Made by a program: the position numbers and the translations under genes
Assembly: GCA_951230915.1 (NCBI GenBank)
Contig: OX579635.1
Location: 21,204,001-21,268,000, forward strand
Reading direction: 5' to 3'
DNA: 64,000 nt
From: Antitrichia curtipendula
Lineage: Eukaryota; Streptophyta; Bryopsida; Hypnales; Leucodontaceae
The notes under the pieces: model-generated
Database searches by the model: none
What the model saw: only the letters and a program-made list of their open reading frames with translations
What the model was told of the DNA's origin: nothing
In this document: positions 35,796-47,205 of the stretch, in pieces
Layout: every line of letters starts with the position of its first letter
Position numbering within the stretch: the stretch's first letter is position 1

Positions 35796-38700
35796 ATGAC
35801 CAAAGATTGGTCTTCTTGGTACAAAACCCTATCAAATGGAAAAGTACAATGCAAGGCTTGTAAATTGGTATTTGCCAAGAAGCTGGTCCGTATGTTTACT
35901 CATTTGGGATATGCAGGCATATCGGGGAGTCGTGACAAAAGAATCAGCCTTTGTACTCAAATGACATCTGAAATTCGAGGTCTATTTGTTCGTTGCAATG
36001 GAGTGATTCCACAAAGAGGTACTCTACACAATGTGGATGGCAACGACACACCTATGCCTATGGTTGTTCGTGCTATATCAAATGCCAGAGACACTGTGAA
36101 CTCTACTAAAGAAGTCTCATGCATGGCGCCAGAGGAATATGTTGGTGGTTCTTCCCAAGGAAATCCAAGTACACAAGCATCAGGTGGACGTGGAACTCAG
36201 TGGACATCAAGCAGTAGGCCTCAAAGACAGAGTAGGCTAGTAGAGGGATTCGACGAAGCAAATAAACGCATTTTGAATGCGATGTGGGCCAATTTTTTTT
36301 ATGCGGCAAACATACCATTTGCTGTAGCCCGAAATCCAGCCTTCAAAGAAGCAGTGAAGAAAACGGCGGAGTTTCACCAACCTTATAGCCCACCATCATA
36401 CCATGATCTACGTCATAAATTGCTTGACCAAGCAAAGGTAGACTTAGAGGTCAATCTCCGTAAGCGAACAGAAACCAGTATTAGGAAGTTTGGAGCCACA
36501 TTGTCTATTGATGGGTGGACCTCGGTTTCGAATCGGCCATTGATAAATGCCATACTTGTATCATCCGCGGGTGAGCAATTCCTAGGATCGGTGGATACAA
36601 CTGGGAAAACTAAAGATGCTCCATATTTGGCCTCTATATTAGAGAGTTTTATAGAACAAGTGGGCCCTGCAAACGTAGTGCAGGTGAGTATAGATAATGC
36701 GGCTATAAATCCAGCAGCATGGAGTTTGGTATCTACTACCTATCCCCACATTTTTTTCTAAGGTTGCGTGGTGCATGCCTTGAATTTGTTGCTAAAAGAT
36801 TGGGCAAACGAACAATGGATTGATGATGTCGTGAAAGATTCCCGAAAGATAGTCAAATTCCTCAAGAAGAGGCACATGCTGCTTGCGATACTTCGAAAAT
36901 ATTCAACGCAGTACAACTTGTTGTTGGCGGTGGAAACAAGATTTGCCTCGAATTACAACATGGTTGCATGTATGCTCAAGGTGAAAGCACAATTGCAACA
37001 AACTGTGACAGACCCGCAATAGGAGGAATATGCTAGAAAGCACTCGCGAAAATCCAAAACTCGTTTAGAATCCGAACGGATGAAGAAGACCATTCTAAGT
37101 GGGCATTTTTGGCATCGTTGTCAAAATTTTGAAAATGTGACAACTCCAATTGTCAGTGCTCTTCGTAATTTGGATGCGAAGACACCATGCATGGGCAAGG
37201 TGTTACATATTATGAGGAAACTAGAGAAGAACGTCCTCACTTTAGACAAAGAGCCTTTTTGTTTGGCTTTGGACAAAGCCATCCCGTTGGTGAAGGCGTT
37301 CTACGAACGACGTGATATGGTGAAGACCGATTTACATTATGCAGGAGCACTTTTGAATTCCTACCTTCTTGAAGACAAAGAATTAGCCGACGACACCGAT
37401 GCCATGGCTGCATGCAAGCGCGTTTTGATGCAAATATGTACACCTTTAGAGTACGCGAAGGTGGTGAAGGAATTTGTAGCCTTCCGCCATAAGGAACCTC
37501 CGTTCCACAACATGTTGGATCCGGGTGAACAACAATTGTCGGCGCATGCTTGGTGGGATTTTGAAGGCGCGTGCGGGAAGCTCATTACTCCAATTGCCAA
37601 GAAGATTTTGGCCCAACCAATATCATCGTCTTCATGAGAACAAAATTGGAGTAGCTATTCTTTTGTTCACAACAAATATCGGAACAAGTTGAAGCCACAA
37701 AGAGCACAAGATTTGGTATATGTGTATACCAATTCCAAAGTCCTCGGTGCATCAAAGCAAAATGACGAGAAGAAGTGGTACGATGAGAACCTCGAGTCGA
37801 AGGATTCAGCCTTGTCTTCATCGGAAGACGAGGGTGGTGAATCCGGTGAAGAAGTTGATCCCCTCATGGACGATGAAGATGACCACGGCATCCGCAATTT
37901 TGATGATGAACCGCTTCGAAGCCCATCTCATTATGATGCAGACATCGGAGATCATTGTGAAGACCCTTACAAGTTTCCGTTGGATGAAGACGACTGTGAA
38001 TATGACGAAGGTGGACCTTCCATAGCTAAATACTTAGATGGAACCGGGTTGTTGCGTAGTGAAAACATTCTAGCAAATAGGGAAAATACTTATGCAAAGG
38101 TAGCGGAGGAAGGTGAGGAAATGGTTATAGGTGATGACACTCCCCAAATGGATGAAGTGATTCAAATTTCCGAGTGTCCATCCATGACAACGGTAGGAGC
38201 GGAAGAAAATGATCAACACGAAGACATGAGAGAGTGTAGGGTGAAGTCCCACACAAATGTGGTCAACCAAAGTATTGAATTACCAGGGGCATTGACAAGT
38301 GAAACTATTGGACTTTTCGGCATTCAAAATGCCCAAGCACCTCGGATAGAGGGAAGTCAAGATCCATGTGTATTGGAGTCCATGTGCCCAATGCCAGACC
38401 GCAACGCCAAAGACATGAAGCACCTCGTGCGAGATCCTCAATTACCATCACGTAGCGGTCCTCGACATGCACTATATACAAGCGGTAGCACGACTTTGAA
38501 TGGTCTTGGAGACTCATGGTTTAAAGAACAACATTTGAGCAATTTGAAAGAATTGCACATTGAAGCCAATCCCAATCCATCCGTTTCATCAGACAACGAT
38601 GATGTGCAAACATTGGAGTCTATGTTTCGTCGATTTTCTNNNNNNNNNNNNNNNNNNNNNNNNNNNNNNNNNNNNNNNNNNNNNNNNNNNNNNNNNNNNN

Positions 38701-39271
38701 NNNNNNNNNNNNNNNNNNNNNNNNNNNNNNNNNNNNNNNNNNNNNNNNNNNNNNNNNNNNNNNNNNNNNNNNNNNNNNNNNNNNNNNNNNNNNNNNNNNN
38801 NNNNNNNNNNNNNNNNNNNNNNNNNNNNNNNNNNNNNNNGATTGGGACATGACTACTTTACGTAATGAATCAATTAAGTCCTTGTACACGTTCACCTCTC
38901 AGAGTGAGCGGACTGAGACCTTGAAAAAGAGGTGGTGGGTGGACCCTTCTATTGCATACTTGCATAGAAGAGATGCGGATGTGTCAATGATACCGGATTT
39001 ATCACCTAAATTGGAGGAATATGCGGTTGGTCGAATAGCTCAAGCCATCAACAATGGTTGCATGTCGACGGACTATGTGAGCTTACATCGGAAAAATGAA
39101 GGACATACAAGATTTAGCCATGAGGATTTGGCAAAGATTTTTCACCTTTACTTGGAGCGCCTTTGTGATTCGGTGATTGATTCTCGCGGTAGCTTGTCCA
39201 AAATCATCCATCGATTTACCAATAATTACAACTGGCCTATTCCGGATGAACACTTCCGCCACTCATATTAG
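35796..39271 (+). pseudogene. hAT transposase (DUF659 type) with acidic C-terminal extension
   Basis: Start at the ATG at 35796 (MTKDWSSWYK), which begins a BED-type zinc finger (CKAC to HLGY and C; residues ~18-55). DUF659/RNase H core from ~220: SIDGW with a candidate catalytic Asp near 239, VVQVSIDNAA, GCVVHALNLLL, TRFASN. hAT dimerisation region near 37640-37740: NWSSYSFVHNKYRNKL then PQRAQDLVYVY. All of this is in one frame, broken only by stops TAA (36759), TAG (37020) and TGA (37635). Beyond the usual end of a hAT transposase the frame continues ~300 codons of very acidic sequence (SSSEDEGGESGEE, DDEDDHG) to an assembly gap. It then resumes (RWWVDPSIAYLHRR) to a TAG at 39271. The frame across the gap cannot be checked. 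Confidence 0.88.
38640..38839. other. Assembly gap, 200 N
   Basis: A run of exactly 200 N, likely a placeholder of unknown true length, inside the C-terminal extension of the hAT transposase. Confidence 0.98.
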
Positions 39272-39589
39272 TGTCTATGGTGTTAGTGAACGACATAGAA
39301 GTGATAGAACTATAGAAGTATTAGGTAAATGTAGAGGCGAGTACATAAATTTGCATGATTGTTTGCAAACTATCTAGTATATATATGCACCATCAATGTA
39401 TGCCAATATATGTGCACCCTTATAATTCATATAAAATTTTGAAATGTTTGTGTGTTTTGAAACTTCCAATGTCCAATGTCTACCATTCATCATATGTTTT
39501 GCTTGAAATCCTTGGATGAGAAGTGCAATGCAACAATTATTGTTGATGGATGTTAGCTTGGTATGGTTGGGTTCAAAATTGTATAATCA

Positions 39590-40530
39590 ATGTTGAACAC
39601 ATATAACCCCTAAAAGACCAAAGTGATTTTTTTGGCAACATAGCGATTTGGGGCAACTCACTACAAATGGAATTTATATTTTTTTTCTTTGAAATTTTCA
39701 TACAACACGTGCCCAAGGAGTAGCTTTAAGGCCCAACAATTTTCATAAATTTTGACTACATGGTTAAAAAGTTATTGCATGATATGTCGTTTTCAGTCCT
39801 TGGCAGGCCGCACGGGCAGCGAAAAAACTTCTTCAAAAATCACTTTTTAAGAAAATAAAAATTGAAATTGGTTCTTTAGATTTATATGTACATGGGAAGC
39901 TTTGAATCATTCCATTTAGATCTATGAGTCAAAAGTTATGAGGATTCTTAGTTTAAGGGTAGTTATGGAATTTCAACTCTAAAATAAACTTTGAAGTCTT
40001 TTATTTAATTCAATTTTCAATATTTTTGAAAAAAAATAAAAACATTGGGTGTAGATTGTTTATTACAAAATTACAACCGTTGGATTGGCATTTTTCAATT
40101 CCATAAATTAATTCTTCACAATTTAGTGTTTTGAATCATTCTCTACCTCTTCCTACTTACTATTTTTTTCCTATATGTTGTGCAATTCCAAATGATCTGA
40201 AAATTTTCAAGCATGTAGCCAACTTGCCTTCAAGAATAAATTTAAAGAGTAACCACCATTTTGGACATTTTTTCATACAAATGTGACCTTGTGAAGGGCA
40301 GCTGCCCGTTTTTTTGCAGGGACAAAAAAAGGATTTTTGTCAATTCAAACACTATTATCTTGCAATCCACATGGTGGAAAATTCTGAAATTTTTTCCACA
40401 TCTTCTTAAACAAGTTTACTACAAGATCCTATGGTTACATGTGCCCAAGAATGTTTTATTTCTAAAATTTGACACTAGTATTAGAAATGGCAGTTTTGGA
40501 GCGTTTTTGGTGAAAACATAGTCAAAAACA
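39590..40530 (-). repeat. Inverted copy of the 13.2-15.9 kb repeat family inside the hAT
   Basis: Read on the - strand it repeats the blocks seen at 13260-14640: CTGTAGGAT-like start, AGATTGCAAGATAAT, GTTGGCTACATGCTT, then GCAGCGAAAAAAC (+ strand order reversed) and AAATTTTGGGCAGC-like words. It lies between the 3' ends of the transposase and accessory gene C. It may be a separate insertion or part of the element. Confidence 0.65.
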
Positions 40531-40812
40531 TTTAGGAGATAATGATAATAGAATTTCATCGTACGCAAATATTTTTTATATTGAAAAGCAATACAGTTGA
40601 TACTTGAACAATACCGCTATGATGATACCAAGTACTAACGTCCAAATACATTTTAATACAATATATTTACATCAAAGTAATTTAGTACGTAAATGCTATT
40701 TGCCGAAATGCCGATATTTTTGTACTGTGATTGCCACACTCCATAATCCAATGGCAAAAGATTCCAAGGCCCACTCGATTGTGAGACAACAACTAAAATA
40801 GCTCTACCTACT

Positions 40813-41910
40813 TTACTCGGAATCTGAATGGATGTCATCTCTACGTTTTGGTGGTGTGGAACCGGATCCATAAGTGCCAAGATATGGTCCTCCGCCCCAA
40901 GTGCATCCATAGTCGCTTGGCGTAGCTCCTTGATTGGGATTTCCATAGTAAGGACCTCCAAAAGTTGGAGGAGGAACTACATCACGGTGCTGAGACCTTC
41001 CTTGCATTGGTTCGACATGACGAGAGCCTGTGTGACGCTCATATGAACCACCCGTAGTAGATCCGGACAAGTATTGGGAGCCTCCTTGGCTAGATCCAAA
41101 ATCATGTGTGGTTCCATGGCTTCTTTCTGGGTTGTAATAAGTACCTCAGGGGTTGTTAGCGTAGTGTAAGACCCTTTGACCATCTTGTGAATCAGATGCA
41201 GTACGATCATGTTGGTAGGACCTGTCATGCCCGTGTTGTTGACCCCGATCCTCCATGCTTCTACGCATAGCTTCTTGCATTTGTTGATTGAACTCGATGT
41301 CTTCCCGAGCTTCTTGATGCTCATGTCCCACTGTAAATGTTACGGGTGCTGGATTGTCTTCTACATCATCGTCGTCTGACCGTTCATCCTCAGCATCCAG
41401 CAATACAACCGGCGGAAATCCAAACTGCCCTCGAATGGACCACATTTGCATACAATCGCTCGGTTGAGTCCAACTCGTATAAATAACAGCGTCAGTGCGC
41501 TTCATATTGTCAACATTTTTCCCATAAATTGTGCACCAATCTTCATCTTTGTGGAGTACAATCTCTGCCCAAACCATGGCCATGTTGGAATAATTCATAA
41601 CATTTGGTTTGGAATCAGGCAGCTCAGCGCACCGCATTACTTCCTCGTATCGGTGCACAAAGTGTTGGCTCTCGCACGTGGAAATTTGTCCTTCCCAGCG
41701 TCGAACTTGTTTGTCTGCTCTTTCTTGTGACCACATTTTGGAGAGGTGCGTCGTTTTGACGTACTTTTTGCACATTGTGCAGTCCCAAACCTTCTTGGGC
41801 TCTTCTTCCCATCCAGGTTCAGCTACACACATTGGATTTGCCCAATCTCCCTAGTTCATGTCCTGGGATTTGCTTCTGTTACTGGACCTTGAACTACTAT
41901 TGCGAGGCAT
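40813..41910 (-). pseudogene. hAT accessory gene C, sharing the N-terminal module of gene A
   Basis: Start at the ATG at 41910 (MPRNSSSRSSNRS). In-frame stops at codon 20 (TAG, 41853) and after HYANNP (TGA, 41148) break an otherwise continuous frame of ~365 codons ending at 40813. Residues ~30-130 match accessory gene A motif by motif: DWANP; CTMCKKYVKTTHLSKMW; QHFVHRYEEV; MNYSNMAMVWAEIVL; DEDWCTIY. After this the protein differs. It has an acidic stretch (DAEDERSDDDDVED), a helical Gln/Arg-rich part and a Gly/Tyr/Pro-rich tail (GGPYYGNPNQGA) with no coiled coil or RING. Function unknown. The shared module could be a DNA- or protein-binding domain common to both accessory proteins. Confidence 0.65.
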
Positions 41911-42164
41911 GATAACCTTGATTAAAATGAAATGATTTGATGACAAAGTTCACATGAATCTTTAGAACAACTGAACAAAATGTTTGACACTTGCCAATGA
42001 AACGAGGTGAAGTTGTTAACAACGCCTTCAAAACCAAGTAATCACCAAAATAATTTGGTGCAATTCAGTATCCAAGCACAATCGTTCACGCACCAAAACA
42101 AAAGGGGCACGCAGAGCCACTGAGAGGCACTGGATCACCCACTCCGCAAGGAAAACGATTGTGA

Positions 42165-42520
42165 GGAATGAGCCGTCCGCCGCGCTATTTATGGTGTCCG
42201 AAGGCGGACCAGGCAATGCGGGCAAATCGGACGGCCCAGAATCGGACGGGCAGATCATGCGGACGGGATCGCGCGGACGTCCCGTCCGCACGTGCTCGTC
42301 CGCGCGATCACGTCCGCAAGATCCGACTGCGCAATCTCGTCCGCGAGCCCGACGCCCTGTCCGCCCGAGGGCCCGTCCGCGGGACTGTCCGCGAGCCTCC
42401 CGACCGCGCGGACGATCCGACCGATCGGATGGCCCGTCTAGGGATGTCAAAAGACGTCCGGGGGTCAGCGTCCACGTCTGCCGGACGTGGACGCGGACGT
42501 CCAGACGTCCTGTCAACCCT
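42165..42520. repeat. Right subterminal CGGACG/CGTCCG array of the hAT
   Basis: Dense GGACGG, CGTCCG and CCGCGCGGACG words, running up to the right terminal repeat and mirroring the left array at 30690-31065. It lies upstream of accessory gene C and so also covers its promoter. Confidence 0.9.
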
Positions 42521-42815
42521 GCACGTAGGATTTATTTTTGTTTGCCCGAGCAACTCGAAAAAAAGTCAAGCCCTCAAAGATAGTCAAAGTATACGCCTTA
42601 TTGGCAAAAAATACGGCTAATTATGGATAATTATACTCCCCAAAAAATATGACTGCCAATATGACTGATGTCCGAAGCGACTCGTCGGTAATGACTCATG
42701 TCAATCATGTTGCAGTCATCTATAGTGATTTCTGCGGCTAGTTATATTTTTCAATTTTACGACTCATTGCAGTCATATTTTGCAGTCATAAAACATTGGT
42801 TTTATTGTAGTGAAT

Positions 42816-43841
42816 GTACGGGAGCTGGGTTTATCATGAACTGAGCCAAATGATTTATAGAAAAAAAAATATCCCATCGGGTACAAGAAACAAGATATTA
42901 TAGGGCTCTAAGGCTTGCTTATAAGGCACATCATTCATAGCAACAATTTCACCATCAGTGAGGTTCTCGCTTTGCTCACGAGAATAATGGATCCCAACTT
43001 CTAGAGGAGTACTGACAGAATTACAGTCAGTCATGTAGAATTTAGTCAAAATATCGGTAATATATTTTGCTTGTGATAATGTGAGGGTCTTGATTGAGCG
43101 ATCATGGTGAACTTGAATTCCAAGTATATATTCAATTTCAGAATTGTCCGTCATAGAGAAGTGTTGTGAGAATAACAATTTGGTGAGGGATAAATATTGA
43201 AGATCATTGGAAATGAAAACCAAGTCATCAATATATAAGCCAATTAATAAAATGATAGAGTAAGATCGTTTGATGTAAACATTAGGATCGGAGATGCATT
43301 TTAAGAAGCATTGGTCTAGTAAGAAAGTAGCAAACAATTCATACCATACGCGAGAGGCTTGTTTAAGCCCATAAAGAGACTTAAGCATGCGGCATACTTG
43401 AATCCGGGTACTGGGGTGGATGTAACCTTCGGGTTGAGAAATAAAAATTTCTTCTTGTAAAATGCCATTGAGAAAGGCGGTAGTCACATCCATTTGATGA
43501 ATGTGGTAGTCCATTATTGTGGCGAAGGCCAATAAAAGTCGTAGTGATGTCATTTTTATAACAGGTGAGAAGGTCTCATTATAATCAATACCTGCTTGTT
43601 GAGAAAAAACCCGAGCTACAAAGCAAGCTTTGTAGCGAGCTAAGGAACCATCAAATTTGTATTTCCAACGGAAGAGCCATTTTGTACTAATAATATTGCG
43701 ATTGAGGGGTGGATCAACTAATTGCCAGGTTTTGTTTTGAATCAAAGAATTATACTCGGCATCCATGGCACTTTTCCATTGAAGAGCATGAGGACTAGAA
43801 AGTGCTTCAGTCACAGTGACAGGGTCTAAAATTTGAGTCAT
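42816..43841 (-). pseudogene. Copia reverse transcriptase
   Basis: The - strand frame keeps the copia RT order: WKSAMDAEYNSL, ISTKWLFRWKYK, YNETFSPVIKMTSLR, QMDVTTAFLNG, SLYGLKQASRVWY and the catalytic box GLYIDDLVF. Near 42880 the reading leaves the expected frame, shortly before the CACTA insertion point that separates it from the RNase H at 28.6-28.9 kb. Upstream of 43841 the polyprotein continues in broken frames toward the integrase. Confidence 0.9.
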
Positions 43842-44747
43842 GAAAGCAAAAGCATAGAGGCTTTCATCTTCATATCTGGTTGATTGCCAGTGGCCCTTAG
43901 TGTAGCGTTTTGATCGTCGAGGAGAAAGACCAGTTACAAATTGAGGTCTTTAGGGAGGAGAGCGCTGCGGAGAGGGTGCTGAAGATTTAATCGAGGAATC
44001 TTGTGATAAATGAGGCGGTGATGGTGGGTCAGGTAAGTGTTGCTAAATTGGAGGGGTTGGCGGCCCATTCAACGGAAGAGGATTGGTAACCTCTAGAATA
44101 TTATAATATTCATTAGTCTCAACAGTTAGTTCATCAGGTGGTCGTTTGGAAATAAGAGCTCCCCTTGGAAGTAATAAATTTTTTGAGAAAATTACATCAC
44201 GGCTTGAGAAAACACGATTATTCTTTGAATTGTATAATCGATAACCTTTTGTGCCAATGGGTTTACTATAACCAATGAATATACACTTTAAAGTTTTTGT
44301 GTCAAGTTTGGTGCGCTTTTCATCTGGATTATGAGAATATGCTTGGCAACCAAAAATACGAAGGTCTCAAAGATCAGGTTTTATACCTATCCAAAGCTCA
44401 AATAGAGTAACATTTGTTAAAGCTGAAGTGAATGAACAATTTTGTAAATGGCATGCAGTCGCAATTGTTTCTGCCCAAAAGGAGTTATTTAATTTAGCAA
44501 TGTGAAGCATACATCTTGCGGATTCAATTAAAGTACAATTTTTCTTTTCAGAGATTTCATTTTGAGTAGGAGTATATGGGTTAGTAAGTTGGCGTTGAAT
44601 GCCATGAGCCATACAAAATTGTTGAAACTGGTGTGAAATATATTCTCCCCTGTTATCAGATCTGAGAAGGAGGATCTTAGAATCACCATGTTGATTTTCC
44701 ACAAGAGATTTATAGGTTTGAAAATGGATCAAAACATCAGATTTCAT
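43842..44747 (-). pseudogene. Copia integrase and linker
   Basis: 44367-44747 on the - strand holds the integrase core: LRSDNRGEYIS with the second catalytic Asp, TPTQNEISEKKN (usual copia form QNGVAERKN; Gly replaced by Glu) and ARCMLHIAKLNNSFWAE. Sequence down to 43842 is the linker between integrase and RT, with stops and shifts. The first catalytic part near 44750-44890 is out of frame. Confidence 0.85.
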
Positions 44748-44891
44748 GTGTAGGAAATAAATGTGAGTGAATCTGGAGAAGTCATCAATGAATGTGACGA
44801 AATAAATTGCACCACCAAAGAGGGTGTACGCATGGGTCCATAGAGATCATTGTGAATCAAAGCTAAAGGGACAAGAGCCCGGGTTGCAATA

Positions 44892-46409
44892 TCAATCGGA
44901 TAAGAACTTTTGGAGTGTTTTCCAAAAATGCAGCCTACATAAAGGTAAGGTTGATTTCATTGGAGGAAGTCTATTTACTAAATTGTTGGAGTTCATAAGA
45001 GATAAAGAACAGATGTTGAGATGCCCGAGTCTATAGTGCCATTTGATTGTATCAAGATCAGACGTTTGTGAAGTCATCATATTATGACCTAAATCGGAAG
45101 GCTCAATGCCAACTCCAAGGGTAAATAAGTTACCGGTTTTGCTCAGTTGATATTTGGTTTGCTGTTGGGACTCTGGAGATCGGGTAGCAATAATGCATTT
45201 TGTGTTTGTAAAGGTAATAGTGGTATTGCCAGTTTGTGTGATCTGGACTACAGATAAAAGATTTCTGGCTAATCTTGGGACAAAGAGCGCATTTGGGATT
45301 AATAAAGTTTGGCCAGTGGGCAGCCGCAAAAGTATGGATCCCATTGCAATAGCACTGTAGGAGCTATTATCTCCAAGGAGAATTGTGCGAGAGGAATCCA
45401 ATATTTTATAATTTCTAAATAGTGTCTTAAGAAGCAACATGTGGTGGCTAGCACTAGAATCGATGTACCACATTGAAGAAATTGCGTGGAGAGATTCAAG
45501 GGCTGTAAAAAGATATTCTATGTCTTCTTCACTTGCTGAGCTATTGAGATGAGGTTTTGACAAACCAGGCTTGCCCGCGAAGTCCTGCTTTTTCTTTCTG
45601 CAATCGGGAGCTTTGTGCCCCGAGATGCCGCAATAGTGACAAATTATAGCAGATGATTGATTTGAATTGGGGAAGTACTTTTGCGTGGAGTTGTTACTAT
45701 GCTGTGGTCGAAACTTTGGCTTACCCAAGGTTTGAAATTGATTTGAAGGTTTTCTATTATTTGTGGATTTTATAAACTTCCCTTTGATATAAAAAGCGGT
45801 AGATTTAGATATCTCACGTTTAGAAATATTGATGGAGTTTTGCTGGAGAATATTAGATAGAAGAGTCGAAAAGGATAAATTGTTAATACCACCTTGTGTG
45901 GTGATAAAGGCGCTCCAGGAATCTGGTAAAGCTCCAAGCAGCAAATTGACTTGTTGATCTTCTGTAAAAATACAGCCGGCCATTTCAGCTTCGGTGAGAA
46001 GTGATTGCCATGTCTCCAAGAAGGACATAGTTTTGTCTGAATCAAACATAGTTAAGTGGCATAGTTTCTTATGCAAATTGAACTACGACGCTTTATTAGA
46101 TCTCTCGTAAATTTGTTTTAAACGATCCCAAACCTGCTTAGAGGTTTTAAAAGAGCGTAGAAAAAATAATTGTTTCTCATTGCAATGGAGCAAAAGCTCT
46201 GATCGAGCTTTTACGTCACGTAATTTCTAGGCTATCAAGCCTGCTACGTCACTTCCAACAGAAGTTGCATCGCTGCCATCGACAACGTTCCATAGTTCGC
46301 AGTGAATTAATAATAACTCAAGTTTCATACTCCAAGACGCATAATTATCTACGCTTAGAATTGGAATTACATAAGTTAAGTTTGCTGAAGTTGATCCAGC
46401 GGTGGCCAT
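44892..46409 (-). pseudogene. Copia gag-protease with zinc knuckle
   Basis: Starts with MATAGSTSANLTY at 46409. That frame ends at a stop at 46227, and the gag frame re-opens from 46076 (SFLETWQSLLTEAEMAGC, LLLGALPDSW). The zinc knuckle CHYCGISGHKAPDC has the C-x2-C-x4-H-x4-C form. The protease site reads WYIDSSASHHM, with Ser in place of the usual Gly of D-S-G. The pre-integrase motif WHYRLGHLN closes the segment. Confidence 0.9.
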
Positions 46410-46823
46410 TAAATGCTATTACTAAAATTTATACTACCAGTGAGCTAATTAAAGTTCCTGGTACAAATAAGAGGGCACATTTTCATAATGATCGTCCTCA
46501 ACATACTATGGAATGATCTCATCAAATTGGCTAGCTTGGGTTTGGGAATCGACATAGCTTGCAGGTGCGTTGTTAAGTCCGTATGAAATGTTCTCAAGAT
46601 TTGGATTCCGAGGCAGTCCAATGTCTTCAACGTCTTCAACTGCTAACTCCTCTGCAACTTGAATAAATCCACCTTCAAGAAAATTTTGAAAGAATCTTAT
46701 CATGGGAAACTCATTCTCATGTTCATTTTGCTCTTCTTTTGTTTCTAGGACCTCAAAAGATCTGCGCTTGAACACTCCTGTGGAGGAGTTGTGCGAAGCA
46801 CATATTGAAATTTTAAGTGCCTA

Positions 46824-46835
46824 GCTCTGATACCA
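46824..46835 (-). other. Copia primer-binding site
   Basis: TGGTATCAGAGC on the - strand, the usual initiator-Met-tRNA-type primer site of plant Ty1/copia elements, immediately next to the 5' LTR. Confidence 0.92.
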
Positions 46836-47045
46836 TGTAAATGATTTATGTAACATGTACACACTTGAATATACAAAAACACAACGTGCATAAGAGATAC
46901 TTATGTATTAATAATAATAATATACAAGAGAGATAATTCTCTTATAACTCATGAAGAGTTGTAAGTCTAGCGACCCTAGTTACAAGTAACGGTGTGACTT
47001 TTGACATTCCAATACTAATCTAGATTAAACTAATTTAGTCTAACA
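46836..47045 (-). repeat. Copia 5' LTR
   Basis: 210 bp, beginning TGTTAGACTAAATTAG on the - strand. Differs from the other LTR at 11 positions by eye. Followed outside by the target duplication ATTGA (47046-47050). Confidence 0.93.
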
Positions 47046-47205
47046 ATTGAGAGTGTCGCACAGACTGGAGAATACGGGAGGATTCTACTTTGTCCCAACG
47101 TTAAGCAAGCTATTTGCTCCATCATGGCTGATGGAGAGATGATGCATGTGGTGTCCTGGTGGGCATCACCCAGTACACAAACAAGGTGATGGTCCAATGT
47201 AGGGG
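47046..47205 (+). pseudogene. Glycerol kinase pseudogene, 3' portion
   Basis: Directly after the copia insertion the glycerol kinase reading resumes: ENTGGFYFVPTLSKLFAPSW in one frame, then WRDDACGVLVGITQYTNKV in the next. These match the family's TGGVYFVPAFSGLFAPWW and GITxxTNK stretches. Homology fades after about 47205. Confidence 0.88.

Larger units (their letters stand above)
30682..42521. mobile_element. 11.8-kb hAT element with accessory genes
   Basis: Left end CAGGGTTGAC at 30682 and its complement at the right end, 42521. The target duplication is a perfect 8 bp, CACGTAGG (30674-30681 and 42522-42529), diagnostic of hAT. At ~11.8 kb (including a 200-base gap) it is large for the superfamily. 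It holds a + strand accessory gene, the + strand hAT transposase and a - strand accessory gene, with CpG-rich CGGACG/CGTCCG arrays at both ends and in the middle. Confidence 0.92.
28949..42812. mobile_element. Non-autonomous CACTA element carrying a nested hAT
   Basis: The ends read inward CACTACAAGAAAA (left) and CACTACAATAAAA (right), then share TTTTATGACTGCA and TATGACTG. The target duplication is AAT (28946-28948 and 42813-42815), 3 bp as expected for CACTA. Without the hAT insertion it is about 2.0 kb. ATATGACTG motifs repeat near both ends, like the subterminal transposase sites of En/Spm. No TNP2-type transposase is present. Confidence 0.9.
28058..47045 (-). mobile_element. Ty1/copia retrotransposon with nested insertions
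   Basis: Two 210-bp LTRs (28058-28267 and 46836-47045) start TG and end CA and differ at 11 positions by eye (~5%). On the - strand the primer-binding site TGGTATCAGAGC (46835-46824) abuts the 5' LTR, and the polypurine tract CTAAAGGGGGAG (28279-28268) abuts the 3' LTR. The order gag, protease, integrase, reverse transcriptase, RNase H is that of Ty1/copia. Taking out the CACTA insertion leaves about 5.1 kb, a normal length for this superfamily. Confidence 0.95.

Noticed and set aside
28949..42812. A single CACTA element encoding a hAT transposase
   Set aside because: The CAGGGTTGAC ends with their own perfect 8-bp duplication show that the hAT is a separate insertion inside the CACTA element.
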